From positions 1-64,000 of the forward strand of contig NZ_SOFY01000084.1 in NCBI RefSeq assembly GCF_004402595.1: 64,000 bases of DNA, written 5' to 3'. The notes beneath the pieces are model-generated. The model ran no database searches. It was not told where the DNA came from and saw nothing but the letters and a program-made list of their open reading frames with translations. This document shows positions 22,343-31,695 of this stretch, piece by piece. Position 1 is the first letter of the stretch, and every line of letters begins with the position of its first letter. This DNA is from Cryobacterium shii. Lineage in GTDB: Bacteria; Actinomycetota; Actinomycetes; Actinomycetales; Microbacteriaceae. A program made the translations under genes and the position numbers.

Positions 22343-22879
22343 ATGACTTCTGGAACCGGCAACGGCGATAATCGGGACAGCGACGCCCTGGGCTGGGCCG
22401 GAGACGACGACCCCACGCTGGCGTCCGGGACCGAGACGGGGCGCCCCGGCGCGGCCGTCGAGCGACCCGCCGAGGCCCCTGCCGAGCAGGCCGGTGAGCC
22501 CGACATCTCGGAGGTGCCGGAGGGCTGGACCGTGGCGGGCCCGACCGCGGCCGTGGAAGCCGCCGAGGCAGCCCGCGGGCGGGTGCCGATGAGTTCCCTG
22601 ACTCTGGTCGCCCTGGGCGTCTTCGGCGGCGTCTACCTGCTCTACACGATCGGCTGGTTCGTCGGCGTCGGCCGGATCCAGAACCCCCTGGTCGACGTGC
22701 TGGGCCAGTTCATGTTCTCCCTCGGACTCTGGCTGGCCGTCGCCGCTCCCGCGGTCTGGTTCGCGGTGACGTTCTGGCTGACCCGCACCCATCCGAGAGC
22801 GCGGATCGGCTGGCTGCTCCTCGGGGTAGTGCTGCTCGCGCCGCTGCCGTTCATCTTCGGAAACGGGGCGAGCGCATGA
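22343..22879 (+). CDS. Actinobacterial membrane protein of unknown function
   Basis: The 178-residue protein has a charged, Pro/Ala-rich cytoplasmic N-terminus of about 85 residues, then three hydrophobic segments (LVALGVFGGVYLLYTIGW, FMFSLGLWLAVAAPAVWFAVTF, GWLLLGVVLLAPLPFIFG). It overlaps the next gene by 4 bp (ATGA), so both are made together. No catalytic motif is seen. Confidence 0.65.
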   Translation: MTSGTGNGDNRDSDALGWAGDDDPTLASGTETGRPGAAVERPAEAPAEQAGEPDISEVPEGWTVAGPTAAVEAAEAARGRVPMSSLTLVALGVFGGVYLLYTIGWFVGVGRIQNPLVDVLGQFMFSLGLWLAVAAPAVWFAVTFWLTRTHPRARIGWLLLGVVLLAPLPFIFGNGASA

Positions 22880-23244
22880 GCGACGCGAAACTGACGACAT
22901 CCGCTGCCGCACCCGCCTCCCGGCGCCGTACCCCGCGCTGGCTCCGTTTCGGGATCGCCATCGTGTTCGGCCTCTTCTACGCGTACGACATCTGGGAGGG
23001 GATCGGCAACCTGGTCGGCCTGAACCAGACCGCGCAGGGCCTCGACACCCAGTTCAGCGGCTTCGGCCTGTTCGTGCTGCTGACCGGCATTCTGCTGCCC
23101 ATCCTCGTCTACCTGCTGGCCGCCTGGCTCGGCCGTGCCAGGGGAGCGGGCGCCCAGGCGGCGCTGTTCCTCGCCGGGCTCTGCCTCAACGCGGCCATCG
23201 CCGCCGACATCTTCATGTTCGGACTCGGCAGTCTGATCGCCTGA
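22876..23244 (+). CDS. Small membrane protein, partner of the preceding gene
   Basis: The 122-residue protein has three hydrophobic segments and a basic N-terminus (ASRRRTPRWLRFGIA). It is translationally coupled to the preceding membrane gene. In related genomes such proteins are sometimes labelled bacitracin-resistance-like on weak grounds; nothing in this sequence shows that activity. Confidence 0.62.
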   Translation: MSDAKLTTSAAAPASRRRTPRWLRFGIAIVFGLFYAYDIWEGIGNLVGLNQTAQGLDTQFSGFGLFVLLTGILLPILVYLLAAWLGRARGAGAQAALFLAGLCLNAAIAADIFMFGLGSLIA

Positions 23245-23254
23245 CCGGGTCCGG

Positions 23255-23650
23255 TCAGAGAATGGCCACCACGATCAGGCCCATCAGCACGAGCTGGCCG
23301 ATCAGGCGCGGCACGAGGGGGATGGCGGCGGGGCCGAAGCGGTCCGGGTAGCGGGCGGCGAAGGCGTTCGCCGGGAAGACGGCGGCCAGAAAGACCACCA
23401 GGCTCACCCCGGCTGTAACAATCGTGCTACCGATCAGCAGACCGATGCCGCCGGCGATTTCGCAGAGACCCGTCACGATCACCAGATTCCGAGGGCTCAG
23501 CGGCCCGGCGAAACGCAGTCGTGGCGGGATCATCGCGGCCATCGTGCGTGCCACGGGCGGCAGGAAGTGGGTGATCCCGGCCCCGATGAAAACCACGGCC
23601 AGAACGATGCGGAGTGCCCACTGGACGTCCGGGAAGGTAACGATGCTCAT
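23255..23650 (-). CDS. DoxX family membrane protein
   Basis: The 131-residue protein has four membrane spans with the DoxX-type pattern: RIVLAVVFIGAGITHFLPP, then GLCEIAGGIGLLIG with a conserved acidic residue in the membrane, and a C-terminal GQLVLMGLIVVAIL. The start at 23650 (MSIVTFPDVQWALR) was preferred over the longer frame. DoxX proteins are linked to thiol redox or quinone chemistry in the membrane; the specific role is unknown. It is divergent from serA. Confidence 0.72.
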   Translation of the reverse strand: MSIVTFPDVQWALRIVLAVVFIGAGITHFLPPVARTMAAMIPPRLRFAGPLSPRNLVIVTGLCEIAGGIGLLIGSTIVTAGVSLVVFLAAVFPANAFAARYPDRFGPAAIPLVPRLIGQLVLMGLIVVAIL

Positions 23651-23747
23651 GCCCCCATTCTGCAGCCGATAGAATATTGCCATATCGGGCGCCCCAGGGT
23701 CGCGGCGCATTCAACGCTTTTACGCTGCTATCGGAGGATCCGTTTTC

Positions 23748-25340
23748 GTGTCAAAACCAGTTGTCTTGATTGCTGAAGAACTATCACCTGCCACCGTCGA
23801 CGCCCTCGGGCCCGACTTCGAGGTTCGCTCCGTAGACGGCACAGACCGGGTTGCTCTGCTCAATGAGCTGGCCACCGCCCACGCCGTGCTGGTGCGCTCC
23901 GCCACGAAGGTGGATGCCGAGGCCATCGCCGCCGCACCGCTGCTCAAGGTCATCGCCCGTGCGGGCGTCGGCCTCGACAACGTCGACATTAAAGCGGCCA
24001 CGGCCGCGGGCGTCATGGTCGTCAATGCCCCGACCTCCAACATTATTTCCGCAGCAGAACTGACCGTCGGCCACATCATCAGCCTGGCCCGTCACATCCC
24101 GGCCGCCCACGGCGCGCTGGCGCAGGGGCAGTGGAAGCGCTCCAAGTACACCGGGGTCGAGCTGTACGAAAAGACCATCGGCATCATCGGCCTCGGCCGG
24201 ATCGGCGCCCTGATCGCGGCGCGCATGCAGGCCTTCGGCACGAACATCATCGCGTACGACCCCTACATCACCTCCGCCCGGGCCCAGCAGCTCGGCGTGC
24301 AGCCGGTCAGCCTGGACGAGCTTCTCGCGCAGTCGGACTTCATCACCATCCACATGCCCAAGACGCCCGAGACCAACGGCATGATCGGCGCCGAGCAGTT
24401 CAAGCTGATGAAGCCCACCGCGTTCGTCGTGAACGTGGCCCGCGGCGGCCTCATCAACGAGGACGACCTCTACGACGCCCTCACCGCAGGCACGATCGCC
24501 GGCGCGGGCCTCGACGTGTTCGTCAACGAACCGCCGACCGGGTCGAAGCTGCTCGGCCTCGACAACATCATCACCACGCCCCACCTCGGCGCGTCCACGG
24601 ACGAGGCCCAGGAGAAGGCCGGCGTCTCCGTCGCCAAGTCGGTTCGCCTCGCCCTGTCGGGTGAGCTCGTCCCCGACGCGGTCAACGTCGCCGGCGGCGT
24701 CATCGACCCCTACGTGCGCCCCGGCATCCCGCTGGTGGAGAAGCTCGGCCAGGTTTTCTCCGGTCTCGGCGCCCACAGCCCGCTGACCAGCGTCGACGTG
24801 GAGGTGCGCGGCGAGCTCGCCGACTACGACGTGAGCGTGCTCCGGCTCGCCGCACTCAAGGGCATCTTCACAAATGTCGTCAGTGAGACCGTGTCCTACG
24901 TCAACGCGCCGCTCCTGGCCGAACAGCGCGGCGTCGCCGTGCGCATGATCACCGACAAGGAATCGCCGGAGTACCGCAACGTCATCACGCTGCGCGGCGC
25001 CCTCGCGGACGGCTCGCAGGTGTCGGTCTCCGGCACCCTGACCGGCACCAAGCAGATCGAGAAGATCGTCGAGATCAACGGCTACGACGTCGAGGTTCCC
25101 TTCGACGAACACCTGATCGTGATGCTCTACACGGACCGTCCGGGCATCGTCGCGGTCTACGGCCGTGAGTTCGGCGAGGCGCAGATCAACATCGCCGGGA
25201 TGCAGATCGCCCGCCACGTGGCCGGCGGCAAGGCCCTCAGCGTTCTCACGGTGGACTCGCCCGTTCCGGCCACCCTGCTGGCCAAGGTGCGCGACGCGAT
25301 CGAGGCCGACATCATGGTCGAAATCGCCATCACCGAGTAA
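23748..25340 (+). CDS. serA: D-3-phosphoglycerate dehydrogenase
   Basis: This catalyses the first step of serine synthesis. The 530-residue long-form enzyme has the NAD-binding domain (GIIGLGRIGALIAARMQAFG), the catalytic Arg in NVARGGLINEDDL and the Glu/His pair including TPHLGASTDEAQ. A substrate/intervening domain and a C-terminal ACT domain (LIVMLYTDRPGIVAVYGREFG, about 455-530) follow, as in mycobacterial SerA. GTG at 23748 has GGAGGA 10 bp upstream. In related genomes serA lies near ilvC and leuB, as it does here apart from inserted genes. Confidence 0.95.
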   Translation: MSKPVVLIAEELSPATVDALGPDFEVRSVDGTDRVALLNELATAHAVLVRSATKVDAEAIAAAPLLKVIARAGVGLDNVDIKAATAAGVMVVNAPTSNIISAAELTVGHIISLARHIPAAHGALAQGQWKRSKYTGVELYEKTIGIIGLGRIGALIAARMQAFGTNIIAYDPYITSARAQQLGVQPVSLDELLAQSDFITIHMPKTPETNGMIGAEQFKLMKPTAFVVNVARGGLINEDDLYDALTAGTIAGAGLDVFVNEPPTGSKLLGLDNIITTPHLGASTDEAQEKAGVSVAKSVRLALSGELVPDAVNVAGGVIDPYVRPGIPLVEKLGQVFSGLGAHSPLTSVDVEVRGELADYDVSVLRLAALKGIFTNVVSETVSYVNAPLLAEQRGVAVRMITDKESPEYRNVITLRGALADGSQVSVSGTLTGTKQIEKIVEINGYDVEVPFDEHLIVMLYTDRPGIVAVYGREFGEAQINIAGMQIARHVAGGKALSVLTVDSPVPATLLAKVRDAIEADIMVEIAITE

Positions 25341-25352
25341 TCACCCGAGTAG

Positions 25353-25946
25353 TCACCCGATCGCGGGTCGCTCGGCCATTCGCCCGATCACGGCCAGCAA
25401 CCGGTCCAGTCTCGCCGCCGATGTCTCATCGGCGGCGAGCCGGCCCGGGGTCGCGAGGGTGGATTCGTAGTACAGCCCGTCACTGATGAGCATGATCGTC
25501 TCGGCCACGTCCGGGTCTCCCACCGCCTCCTCGATAGCGCTCAGCCACTGGCGCCGAGTTGAAGCCAGGGTGCGGTTGGCGAGCGGATGCGCCCCCTGCG
25601 CCAGGCAGACGGCGGCCCCGATCGCCTGGTCGAGGGGAGTGCCCTCGCTCATCGACGTGCGGATCAGGTAGTCTACCGCGCCCGCCGGCGCCGCCCGGAT
25701 CCGCTCGACATCGTCGGCCACGAGCGCGTCCAGCCGCGACAGGAGCCCTTCGATCAGGGCGTCCTTCGAGCCGAAGTGGTAGAGCAGGCCGCCCTTGGAG
25801 AGGCCGGCGGCCGCGGCGACCGCCTCGAGGGTGCTCGCCCGTTCGCCCTGGTCGATCAGCAGCTGGGCGAAGGCGTCGAGGAGGCGATCGCGCGTGGGGG
25901 AGGGGCGCGGCGCGGTCCCGGCCGGGGAAGCGGGGGCAGAGGTCAT
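25353..25946 (-). CDS. TetR family repressor of the adjacent MFS efflux gene
   Basis: The 197-residue protein has an N-terminal helix-turn-helix (LDAFAQLLIDQGERASTLEAV followed by AGLSKGGLLYHFGSKDALIE, in the usual TetR layout, residues about 18-62) and a helical ligand-binding domain. It is divergent from a drug-efflux-type MFS gene, with two perfect palindromes in the 83-bp gap. Autoregulation and repression of the transporter is the standard arrangement. Confidence 0.85.
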   Translation of the reverse strand: MTSAPASPAGTAPRPSPTRDRLLDAFAQLLIDQGERASTLEAVAAAAGLSKGGLLYHFGSKDALIEGLLSRLDALVADDVERIRAAPAGAVDYLIRTSMSEGTPLDQAIGAAVCLAQGAHPLANRTLASTRRQWLSAIEEAVGDPDVAETIMLISDGLYYESTLATPGRLAADETSAARLDRLLAVIGRMAERPAIG

Positions 25947-25957
25947 GGTGCTACTAT

Positions 25958-25992
25958 ACCGTCTGGACGGTTTACTTCACCGTCCGGACGGT
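25958..25992. promoter_or_regulatory. Twin TetR operators
   Basis: ACCGTCTGGACGGT (25958-25971) and ACCGTCCGGACGGT (25979-25992) are two palindromes whose centres are 21 bp apart, about two helical turns. They lie in the divergent promoter region and probably bind two dimers of the TetR protein on one face of the DNA. Confidence 0.85.
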
Positions 25993-26029
25993 ACAGTCAC
26001 CGTCCCTGAAGCCGAAAGCAGTCGTCACC

Positions 26030-27565
26030 GTGTCCAACTCCCTCCGTGAGACCAGCCCCATTGCAGCCGAGAGCCGGGTGATCAGCTCCCGCCGCCGGTG
26101 GTGGGCCCTGGTCGTTCTGATGCTGCCCGTGCTCCTGGTATCGATCGACAACACGGTGCTCAACCTCGCCCTGCCGGCCATTTCCGAGGACCTCCGCCCG
26201 ACCGGAACCCAGTTGCTCTGGGTGATCGACATCTACCCGCTCATGCTCGCCGGGCTCCTCGTGGCCATGGGCAGCCTCGGTGACCGGATTGGCCGGCGCC
26301 GGCTGCTCCTGATCGGCTCGGCCGGCTTCGGAGCCGTCTCCGTCGTGGCTGCCTTCGCCCCCAGCATCGAGTGGCTCATCATCGATCGCGCCGTGCTGGG
26401 TTTCTTCGGCGCCATGCTGATGCCTCCGACGCTGTCCCTGTTGCGGTCCGTCTTCACCGACCGCAACCAGCGCCGACTGGCCATCGCCATCTGGGCGAGC
26501 GGTTTCGCCGCCGGCAGCGCCCTGGGCCCCGTCGTGGGCGGCGTGCTGCTGGAACACTTCAAGTGGGGCTCCGTCTTCCTGCTGGCGGTGCCGCTGCTGG
26601 TGCCGCTCCTGGTGCTCGGCCCGCTGCTGGTGCCCGAATCCCGCGACCCGAACCCCGGGCGCATCGACGCCCCGAGCATCGCGCTCTCACTGGCCACCAT
26701 GCTGCCCGTCGTCTACGGCATCAAGGCCGTTGCCGAAGCCGGCGCCACGCTCCCGGCCCTGGCTCCGATCGTGCTCGGCCTCGCCGCGGGCATCCTCTTC
26801 GTCCGCCGCCAGGGCCGGCTCACCCACCCGATGATCGACCTCGCCCTGTTCCGGCAGGGCGCGTTCAGCGGGGCGATCGGCGTCAACCTGCTGAGCGTTG
26901 TCGCACTCGTCGGCGGGCTGTTCTTCGTGTCCCAGTACCTGCAGCTCGTCCTGGGCCTCTCACCGCTGGCGGCCGGGCTCGTGCTCGTGCCGGGGCTGGT
27001 GGCCATGATCGTGTCCGGCCTGGTCATCGTTCCGATCGCCCGCCGGGTGCGGCCGTCGATCGTGGTGCCGGTGGCACTGCTGATCTCGGCGTGCGGCTAT
27101 GCGGCCGCCGCGCTCGGCGGGGCGAACCTGGACGCGGCCGGCATCGCGCTGGTTTTCGTCGCACTCGGGATCGGAATCGGCGCCGCCGAGACGGTGTCGA
27201 ACGAACTGATCGTGGCGAGCGCTCCCGCGGACAAGATGGGAGCGGCATCCGCTGTCGGGGAAACCGCGTACGAGCTCGGTGCGGTGCTCGGCACGACGAT
27301 CCTCGGCACCATCCTGACGGCGAGTTACCGCAGCGCTGTCGTGCTGCCGGAATCGCTGACAGCGGCGCAGCGCGCGGCCGCATCCGAGACGCTCGGCGGC
27401 GCCGTGGCCGTGGCCGCCGGGCTGCCGGCCGGCCGGGCCGACCTGCTGCTGCAGTCCGCCCGCGACGCGTTCGCGGGCGGGATCGGGCCCACGGCCTGGA
27501 TCGGGGCCGGGCTGGTGCTGGCGGCGGCGTTGGTGGCGCTGATCACCCTGCGCAAAGCCACCTGA
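26030..27565 (+). CDS. MFS drug-efflux transporter, 14-TM DHA2 type
   Basis: The 511-residue protein has about 14 membrane spans. Motif D-like SIDNTVLNLALPAISEDL in the first helix and motif A GSLGDRIGRRRLLLIG between helices 2 and 3 are clear, as is motif C-like GPVVGGVLLEHF. These mark the proton-linked DHA2 (QacA-like) family that exports cationic or lipophilic compounds. The GTG start at 26030 is the most plausible, since the first helix and its basic lead (SSRRRW) follow directly; no strong ribosome-binding site is seen. It is controlled by the divergent TetR. Confidence 0.85.
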   Translation: MSNSLRETSPIAAESRVISSRRRWWALVVLMLPVLLVSIDNTVLNLALPAISEDLRPTGTQLLWVIDIYPLMLAGLLVAMGSLGDRIGRRRLLLIGSAGFGAVSVVAAFAPSIEWLIIDRAVLGFFGAMLMPPTLSLLRSVFTDRNQRRLAIAIWASGFAAGSALGPVVGGVLLEHFKWGSVFLLAVPLLVPLLVLGPLLVPESRDPNPGRIDAPSIALSLATMLPVVYGIKAVAEAGATLPALAPIVLGLAAGILFVRRQGRLTHPMIDLALFRQGAFSGAIGVNLLSVVALVGGLFFVSQYLQLVLGLSPLAAGLVLVPGLVAMIVSGLVIVPIARRVRPSIVVPVALLISACGYAAAALGGANLDAAGIALVFVALGIGIGAAETVSNELIVASAPADKMGAASAVGETAYELGAVLGTTILGTILTASYRSAVVLPESLTAAQRAAASETLGGAVAVAAGLPAGRADLLLQSARDAFAGGIGPTAWIGAGLVLAAALVALITLRKAT

Positions 27566-27588
27566 GCCGCCGCCAGCGTGCCGTACTG

Positions 27589-27855
27589 CTAAAGACCGTT
27601 CGTCTGGATGTCGTCGACGGAGCTCTTCTGTGAGGTGACCTGCTCGCCGCTCGCCGGGTCGATGGCGCTGCGGGTGGTGGTCAGGGTGCTGCGCTTGCGG
27701 GTGAGCAGGACGATGCCGAGGATGGTGATGACGGCGCCGGCAGCCATCAGGATGTAGCCGACCAGCTCGATGTCCATCCACTCCACGGAGACGTTCAAGG
27801 CGAACACCATGACGGCGCCGACGACGAGGAGGAAGATTCCGAATCCGATACTCAT
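27589..27855 (-). CDS. DUF6458-type small membrane protein
   Basis: The 88-residue protein has two membrane helices (GFGIFLLVVGAVMVFALNV and LVGYILMAAGAVITILGIVLL) joined by VEWMDIE, followed by a Ser/Thr-rich cytoplasmic tail. This layout matches DUF6458 proteins, common in actinobacteria and of unknown function. ATG at 27855 follows AAAGCAG; the upstream extension to 27906 is unlikely. It is convergent with the MFS gene and divergent from leuB. Confidence 0.68.
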   Translation of the reverse strand: MSIGFGIFLLVVGAVMVFALNVSVEWMDIELVGYILMAAGAVITILGIVLLTRKRSTLTTTRSAIDPASGEQVTSQKSSVDDIQTNGL

Positions 27856-27956
27856 GCTGACTGCTTTCTGTTGGTTGTCAGGAATTGTCCAGCTTAGACA
27901 CTTCATGTGTCGCAGTAGGGTTTATCTACAGCCAACGTCCAGACATACGGAGTCGA

Positions 27957-29024
27957 ATGTCCCCTCAGATCAAGCTCGCTGTCATTCCCGGAGACGGGAT
28001 CGGCCCCGAGGTCGTCGCCGAAGCGGTCAAGGTCCTGGGTGCCGCCACGGCATCAGAGGACGTGTCTTTCGACCTGACCTGGTTCTCCCTCGGCGCGACC
28101 CGGTTCCTCGAAACCGGTGACGTGCTCACCGACGAGGACCTCGGCTCGATCGCCGGCCACGACGCCATCCTGCTCGGCGCCGTCGGCGGGACCCCCGGGG
28201 ACCCCCGTCTCAAAGACGCCAACATCGAACGCGGACTGCTCCTGAAGCTGCGCTTCTCGCTCGACCACTACGTCAACCTGCGCCCGAGCGTGCTGTTCCC
28301 GGGTGTGCAGAGCCCGTTGGCCGCCCCCGGCAACGTCGATTTCGTCGTCGTGCGCGAGGGCACCGAGGGCCCGTACGTCGGCAACGGCGGCGCCATCCGC
28401 CAGGGCACGGCACACGAGGTCGCCAACGAGGTCTCCGTGAACACGGCCTTCGGCGTCGAGCGGGTCGTGCGCCACGCCTTCGCCGTCGCCCAGGCCCGGC
28501 CGGGCAAACACCTCACCCTCGTGCACAAGACCAATGTGCTCGTCTTCGCCGGTAGCCTCTGGCAGCGGGTCGTCGCATCCGTCGCCGCCGAGTTCCCCGA
28601 GGTGGCCGTCGACTACCTGCACGTGGATGCCGCGACGATTTTCCTCGTCACGAATCCGAGTAGGTTTGATGTCATCGTCACGGACAACCTCTTCGGCGAC
28701 ATCCTGACCGATCTGGCGGCCGCAATCAGCGGCGGCATCGGTCTCGCGGCCTCCGGGAACATCAATCCCGAGGGCCGGTTCCCCAGCATGTTCGAGCCCG
28801 TGCACGGTTCGGCCCCGGACATCGCGGGCAAGCAGCTGGCAGACCCCACCGCGGCCATCCTCTCGGTCGCTCTCCTCCTGGACCACCTGGGCCTCGCGGA
28901 TGCGTCGACGCGGGTTTCCGCGGCCGTCACCGCGGATATCGCCGCCCGCGATCGGACGCCCCGGAGCACCTCCGAGGTGGGCGATGCCATCGTGACCCGA
29001 CTGACAGACAAGGGACTCCAATGA
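27957..29024 (+). CDS. leuB: 3-isopropylmalate dehydrogenase
   Basis: This NAD-dependent enzyme of leucine synthesis is 355 residues long. Visible features are the N-terminal [15 protein letters not shown], the substrate-arginine region [31 protein letters not shown], and the Mg-binding [18 protein letters not shown] followed by [15 protein letters not shown] at 27957 was chosen over an open frame reaching 27885, which runs into the divergent gene. It overlaps ilvE by 4 bp (ATGA). Confidence 0.95.
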   Translation: MSPQIKLAVIPGDGIGPEVVAEAVKVLGAATASEDVSFDLTWFSLGATRFLETGDVLTDEDLGSIAGHDAILLGAVGGTPGDPRLKDANIERGLLLKLRFSLDHYVNLRPSVLFPGVQSPLAAPGNVDFVVVREGTEGPYVGNGGAIRQGTAHEVANEVSVNTAFGVERVVRHAFAVAQARPGKHLTLVHKTNVLVFAGSLWQRVVASVAAEFPEVAVDYLHVDAATIFLVTNPSRFDVIVTDNLFGDILTDLAAAISGGIGLAASGNINPEGRFPSMFEPVHGSAPDIAGKQLADPTAAILSVALLLDHLGLADASTRVSAAVTADIAARDRTPRSTSEVGDAIVTRLTDKGLQ

Positions 29025-30187
29025 GCCAGGCAGCACCCAGCGAGACCACACCGACCGATACCACGTCCACCGAGACCACGACCTTCCCGCTGAGCTTCGC
29101 CGTCACGCCCTCCGAGGCGGCCCGGTCGCAGGTCGAGCGCGAGGACATCCTCGCCGACCCCGGATTCGGCAAGAAGTTCACCGATCACATGGTCGCGATC
29201 GACTGGACCATCGACGACGGCTGGCACAACGCCCGCGTCATGCCCTACGGCCCGCTTCAGCTGGACCCGGCGTCCTCCGTGCTGCACTACGGGCAGGAGA
29301 TCTTCGAGGGCCTGAAGGCCTACCGTCACGCCGACGGTTCGATCTGGACCTTCCGCCCCGAGAAGAACGCGGAGCGGCTGCAGCGCTCGGCCCGCCGCCT
29401 GGCACTGCCCGAGCTGCCGGTGGCCGACTTCATCGAATCGATCAAACAGATGGTCGCCATCGACGGCGACTGGGTGCCCTCGGCTCCGGAGACCAGCCTG
29501 TACCTGCGCCCCTTCATGATCGCCAACGAGAGCTTCCTCGGCGTGCGGGCCGCCCACCAGGTGGGCTACTACGTGATCGCGAGCCCGGCCGGCGCCTACT
29601 TCGCCGACGGCGTGGCCCCGATCAAGATCTGGCTCTCGACCGAGTACTCCCGAGCCGGCCGCGGCGGCACCGGTGCGGCCAAGTGCGGCGGCAACTACGC
29701 CGCCAGCCTGCTGCCCCAGATGCAGGCCTACGACAACGGATGCGCGCAGGTGCTCTTCCTCGACGGCGAGACCAGCAGCCGCATCGACGAGCTCGGCGGC
29801 ATGAACGTGTTCTTCGTCTACGGCGCCGACACGATCGTCACGCCGCGCCTGACCGGGTCCATCCTCGAGGGCGTCACCCGCGACAGCATCATCCAGCTGG
29901 CCCGGGACAGGGGACTGACCGTGGAGGAGCGAGACGTGACCCTCGGCGAATGGCAGGAGGGGGTGGCATCCGGTGCCATCACCGAGGTGTTCGCCTGCGG
30001 GACCGCCGCCGTCGTCACGCCCATCTCCCAGCTCAAGGGTCCGAACCTCGAAATCGGCGACCCGGATGCGCCGGCCGGCCGGATCACGATGGCGCTCCGC
30101 CAGGAACTGACCGACATCCAGTACGGCCGCCTGCCCGACCGCCACGGCTGGCTCACCCGCCTCGACGCCCCGGCCGGAACCGCATGA
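29021..30187 (+). CDS. ilvE: Branched-chain amino acid aminotransferase
   Basis: This PLP enzyme transfers amino groups to the 2-oxo acids of valine, leucine and isoleucine. The 388-residue class IV aminotransferase has [14 protein letters not shown], the [15 protein letters not shown] block with the PLP lysine, and the C-terminal [14 protein letters not shown] phosphate-binding loop. It overlaps leuB by 4 bp and the following FAH gene by 4 bp, so the three are one operon. The N-terminus carries a short Thr-rich lead. Confidence 0.95.
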   Translation: MSQAAPSETTPTDTTSTETTTFPLSFAVTPSEAARSQVEREDILADPGFGKKFTDHMVAIDWTIDDGWHNARVMPYGPLQLDPASSVLHYGQEIFEGLKAYRHADGSIWTFRPEKNAERLQRSARRLALPELPVADFIESIKQMVAIDGDWVPSAPETSLYLRPFMIANESFLGVRAAHQVGYYVIASPAGAYFADGVAPIKIWLSTEYSRAGRGGTGAAKCGGNYAASLLPQMQAYDNGCAQVLFLDGETSSRIDELGGMNVFFVYGADTIVTPRLTGSILEGVTRDSIIQLARDRGLTVEERDVTLGEWQEGVASGAITEVFACGTAAVVTPISQLKGPNLEIGDPDAPAGRITMALRQELTDIQYGRLPDRHGWLTRLDAPAGTA

Positions 30188-30948
30188 AGATCGCGCGGTT
30201 CAACAATGACGGGCTGATCTCGTTCGGGATCATCGACGACGACGAGCTGGTGGTGCTCAAGGGCGACCCGATGTTCGCGGGCTACGACCCCACCGGCCAG
30301 CGCGTCCCCGTGCGCGACGTGAAGCTGCTCGCCCCGGTGATCCCGCGGTCGAAGATCGTCGGGATGGCCTGGTCCTACTTCGCCGACGAAGACGAGCAGT
30401 CCGTCGCCATGGACTCCGAGCCGCGGTTCTTCCTCAAGCCGAACACCGCCGTCGTGGGCCCGGGCGACCCGATCGTGCTGCCGGCCGCGTCGCGGGACGT
30501 GCGGGTGGAGGGCGAACTCGCCATCGTGATCGGCAAGATCACGAAGAACGTGTCCGTGCTGGACGCCGAGGACTCCATCTTCGGCTACACGATCGCGAAC
30601 GACGTCACCGCTGTTGACCTGCGCGAGCGGGACGGGCACCTGACCCGGGCGAAGAGCTTCGACTCGTTCTGCCCGCTCGGCCCGGTCATCGACACCGAGT
30701 TCGACTGGACCGGCCTCTCGATCGAATCCCGCATCAACGGTGAGACCTTCCAGGAGGGCACCGCGGCGCTGCTCAAACACACCGTGGCGGAGATGATCTC
30801 CTTCGTCTCCGGCGTGTTTACCCTGCTGCCGGGCGATGTCATCCTGACCGGGGCCCCCGGCCGGGCCCGCGCCGTCGCCGACGGCGACACCGTGCAGGTC
30901 GAGATCGCGGGCATCGGCGTGTTGTCGAACCCGGTGCGCCGGGCCTGA
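30184..30948 (+). CDS. Fumarylacetoacetate hydrolase family protein
   Basis: The 254-residue protein has the FAH fold with the metal ligands visible in VEGELAIVIG (E-x-E) and NDVTAVDLRERDG (D), plus LPGDVILTGAPG. Family members are hydrolases, decarboxylases or isomerases of 2-oxo acid-type compounds; which one applies is open. Coupling to leuB-ilvE suggests that it handles a side product of branched-chain metabolism, or simply shares the promoter. A CCGGGC-CTGA-GCCCGG hairpin spans its stop codon. Confidence 0.85.
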   Translation: MKIARFNNDGLISFGIIDDDELVVLKGDPMFAGYDPTGQRVPVRDVKLLAPVIPRSKIVGMAWSYFADEDEQSVAMDSEPRFFLKPNTAVVGPGDPIVLPAASRDVRVEGELAIVIGKITKNVSVLDAEDSIFGYTIANDVTAVDLRERDGHLTRAKSFDSFCPLGPVIDTEFDWTGLSIESRINGETFQEGTAALLKHTVAEMISFVSGVFTLLPGDVILTGAPGRARAVADGDTVQVEIAGIGVLSNPVRRA

Positions 30949-30965
30949 GCCCGGCCGCGCGACTG

Positions 30966-31601
30966 TCAGCCTGCTGCGGGCGCGTCCTGCGGAAACCAGG
31001 CCCGAATCTGGTCCAGCGCCGTGTCGAGCAGGGCGACCGACTCGGCCGCGTTGACCCGGGCGAGGAGCATGGCGCTCATCCCCAGTGAGGCCAGGGTCCT
31101 CGCACGCTCAGGGGCGCGGTCAGGCCCGGATTCTCCCGGAGCCGACCCGGCCGCCCGGAGGGCGTCCTGAAGGGCGCGGGTCAGCTCCGACCGGTAGTCG
31201 TCGACGACCTGGCGGGCCGGGTCGTCGTGGGCGGCGAGGCCCGCGGCGCAGTTCACGAGCAGGCAGCCGCGGCGGGGGGAATCCTCCGGCAGGGCGCACA
31301 CCGCCGAGCGGAGTTCCGCGAAGTAGGCGATCAGTGACGCGCGGCCGGCCGAGGGGCCGACCCCGGCCCCGGCCCCGGTCAGGATGCGCAGGCGCGGCCG
31401 GATCACGGTGTCCTGGTAGTCCTCGACGGCGGCGTCGAAGAGGCCGCGCTTGCTGCCGAACGCGTGGTAGATGCTGGATCGCTTGAGTCCGGTGGCGGCT
31501 TCCAGATCGGCGAGGGAGGCCGCGTCGAAGCCCTTGTCCCAGAACAGGTCCCGGGCCGCCTGCACGACGGTGATGCGCTCGAAGCTCTGCATCCGTCCCA
31601 T
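30966..31601 (-). CDS. TetR family regulator of the MDR-reductase/DJ-1 operon
   Basis: The 211-residue protein has a TetR helix-turn-helix (AARDLFWDKGFDAASLADLE, then ATGLKRSSIYHAFGSKRGLFD) and a C-terminal domain of the type found with oxidoreductase genes, with a conserved CLLVNCAAGL. It is divergent from the reductase gene, and a palindrome lies in the gap. Cysteines in the ligand domain could sense electrophiles, but that is inference. Confidence 0.83.
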   Translation of the reverse strand: MGRMQSFERITVVQAARDLFWDKGFDAASLADLEAATGLKRSSIYHAFGSKRGLFDAAVEDYQDTVIRPRLRILTGAGAGVGPSAGRASLIAYFAELRSAVCALPEDSPRRGCLLVNCAAGLAAHDDPARQVVDDYRSELTRALQDALRAAGSAPGESGPDRAPERARTLASLGMSAMLLARVNAAESVALLDTALDQIRAWFPQDAPAAG

Positions 31602-31632
31602 CGCGTTTCCTCCAATTTTCCTGTGAGTGGTT

Positions 31633-31654
31633 TTGTGTATCGCTCAGTACACAA
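31633..31654. promoter_or_regulatory. Palindromic operator for the TetR at 30966
   Basis: TTGTGTA and TACACAA are exact reverse complements separated by 8 bp, in an A+T-rich stretch between the divergent genes. This is the only strong palindrome in that gap. Confidence 0.72.
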
Positions 31655-31695
31655 TATATTAGACCATCCGTTACAAAATAGCAGAGGAGCCCCCG

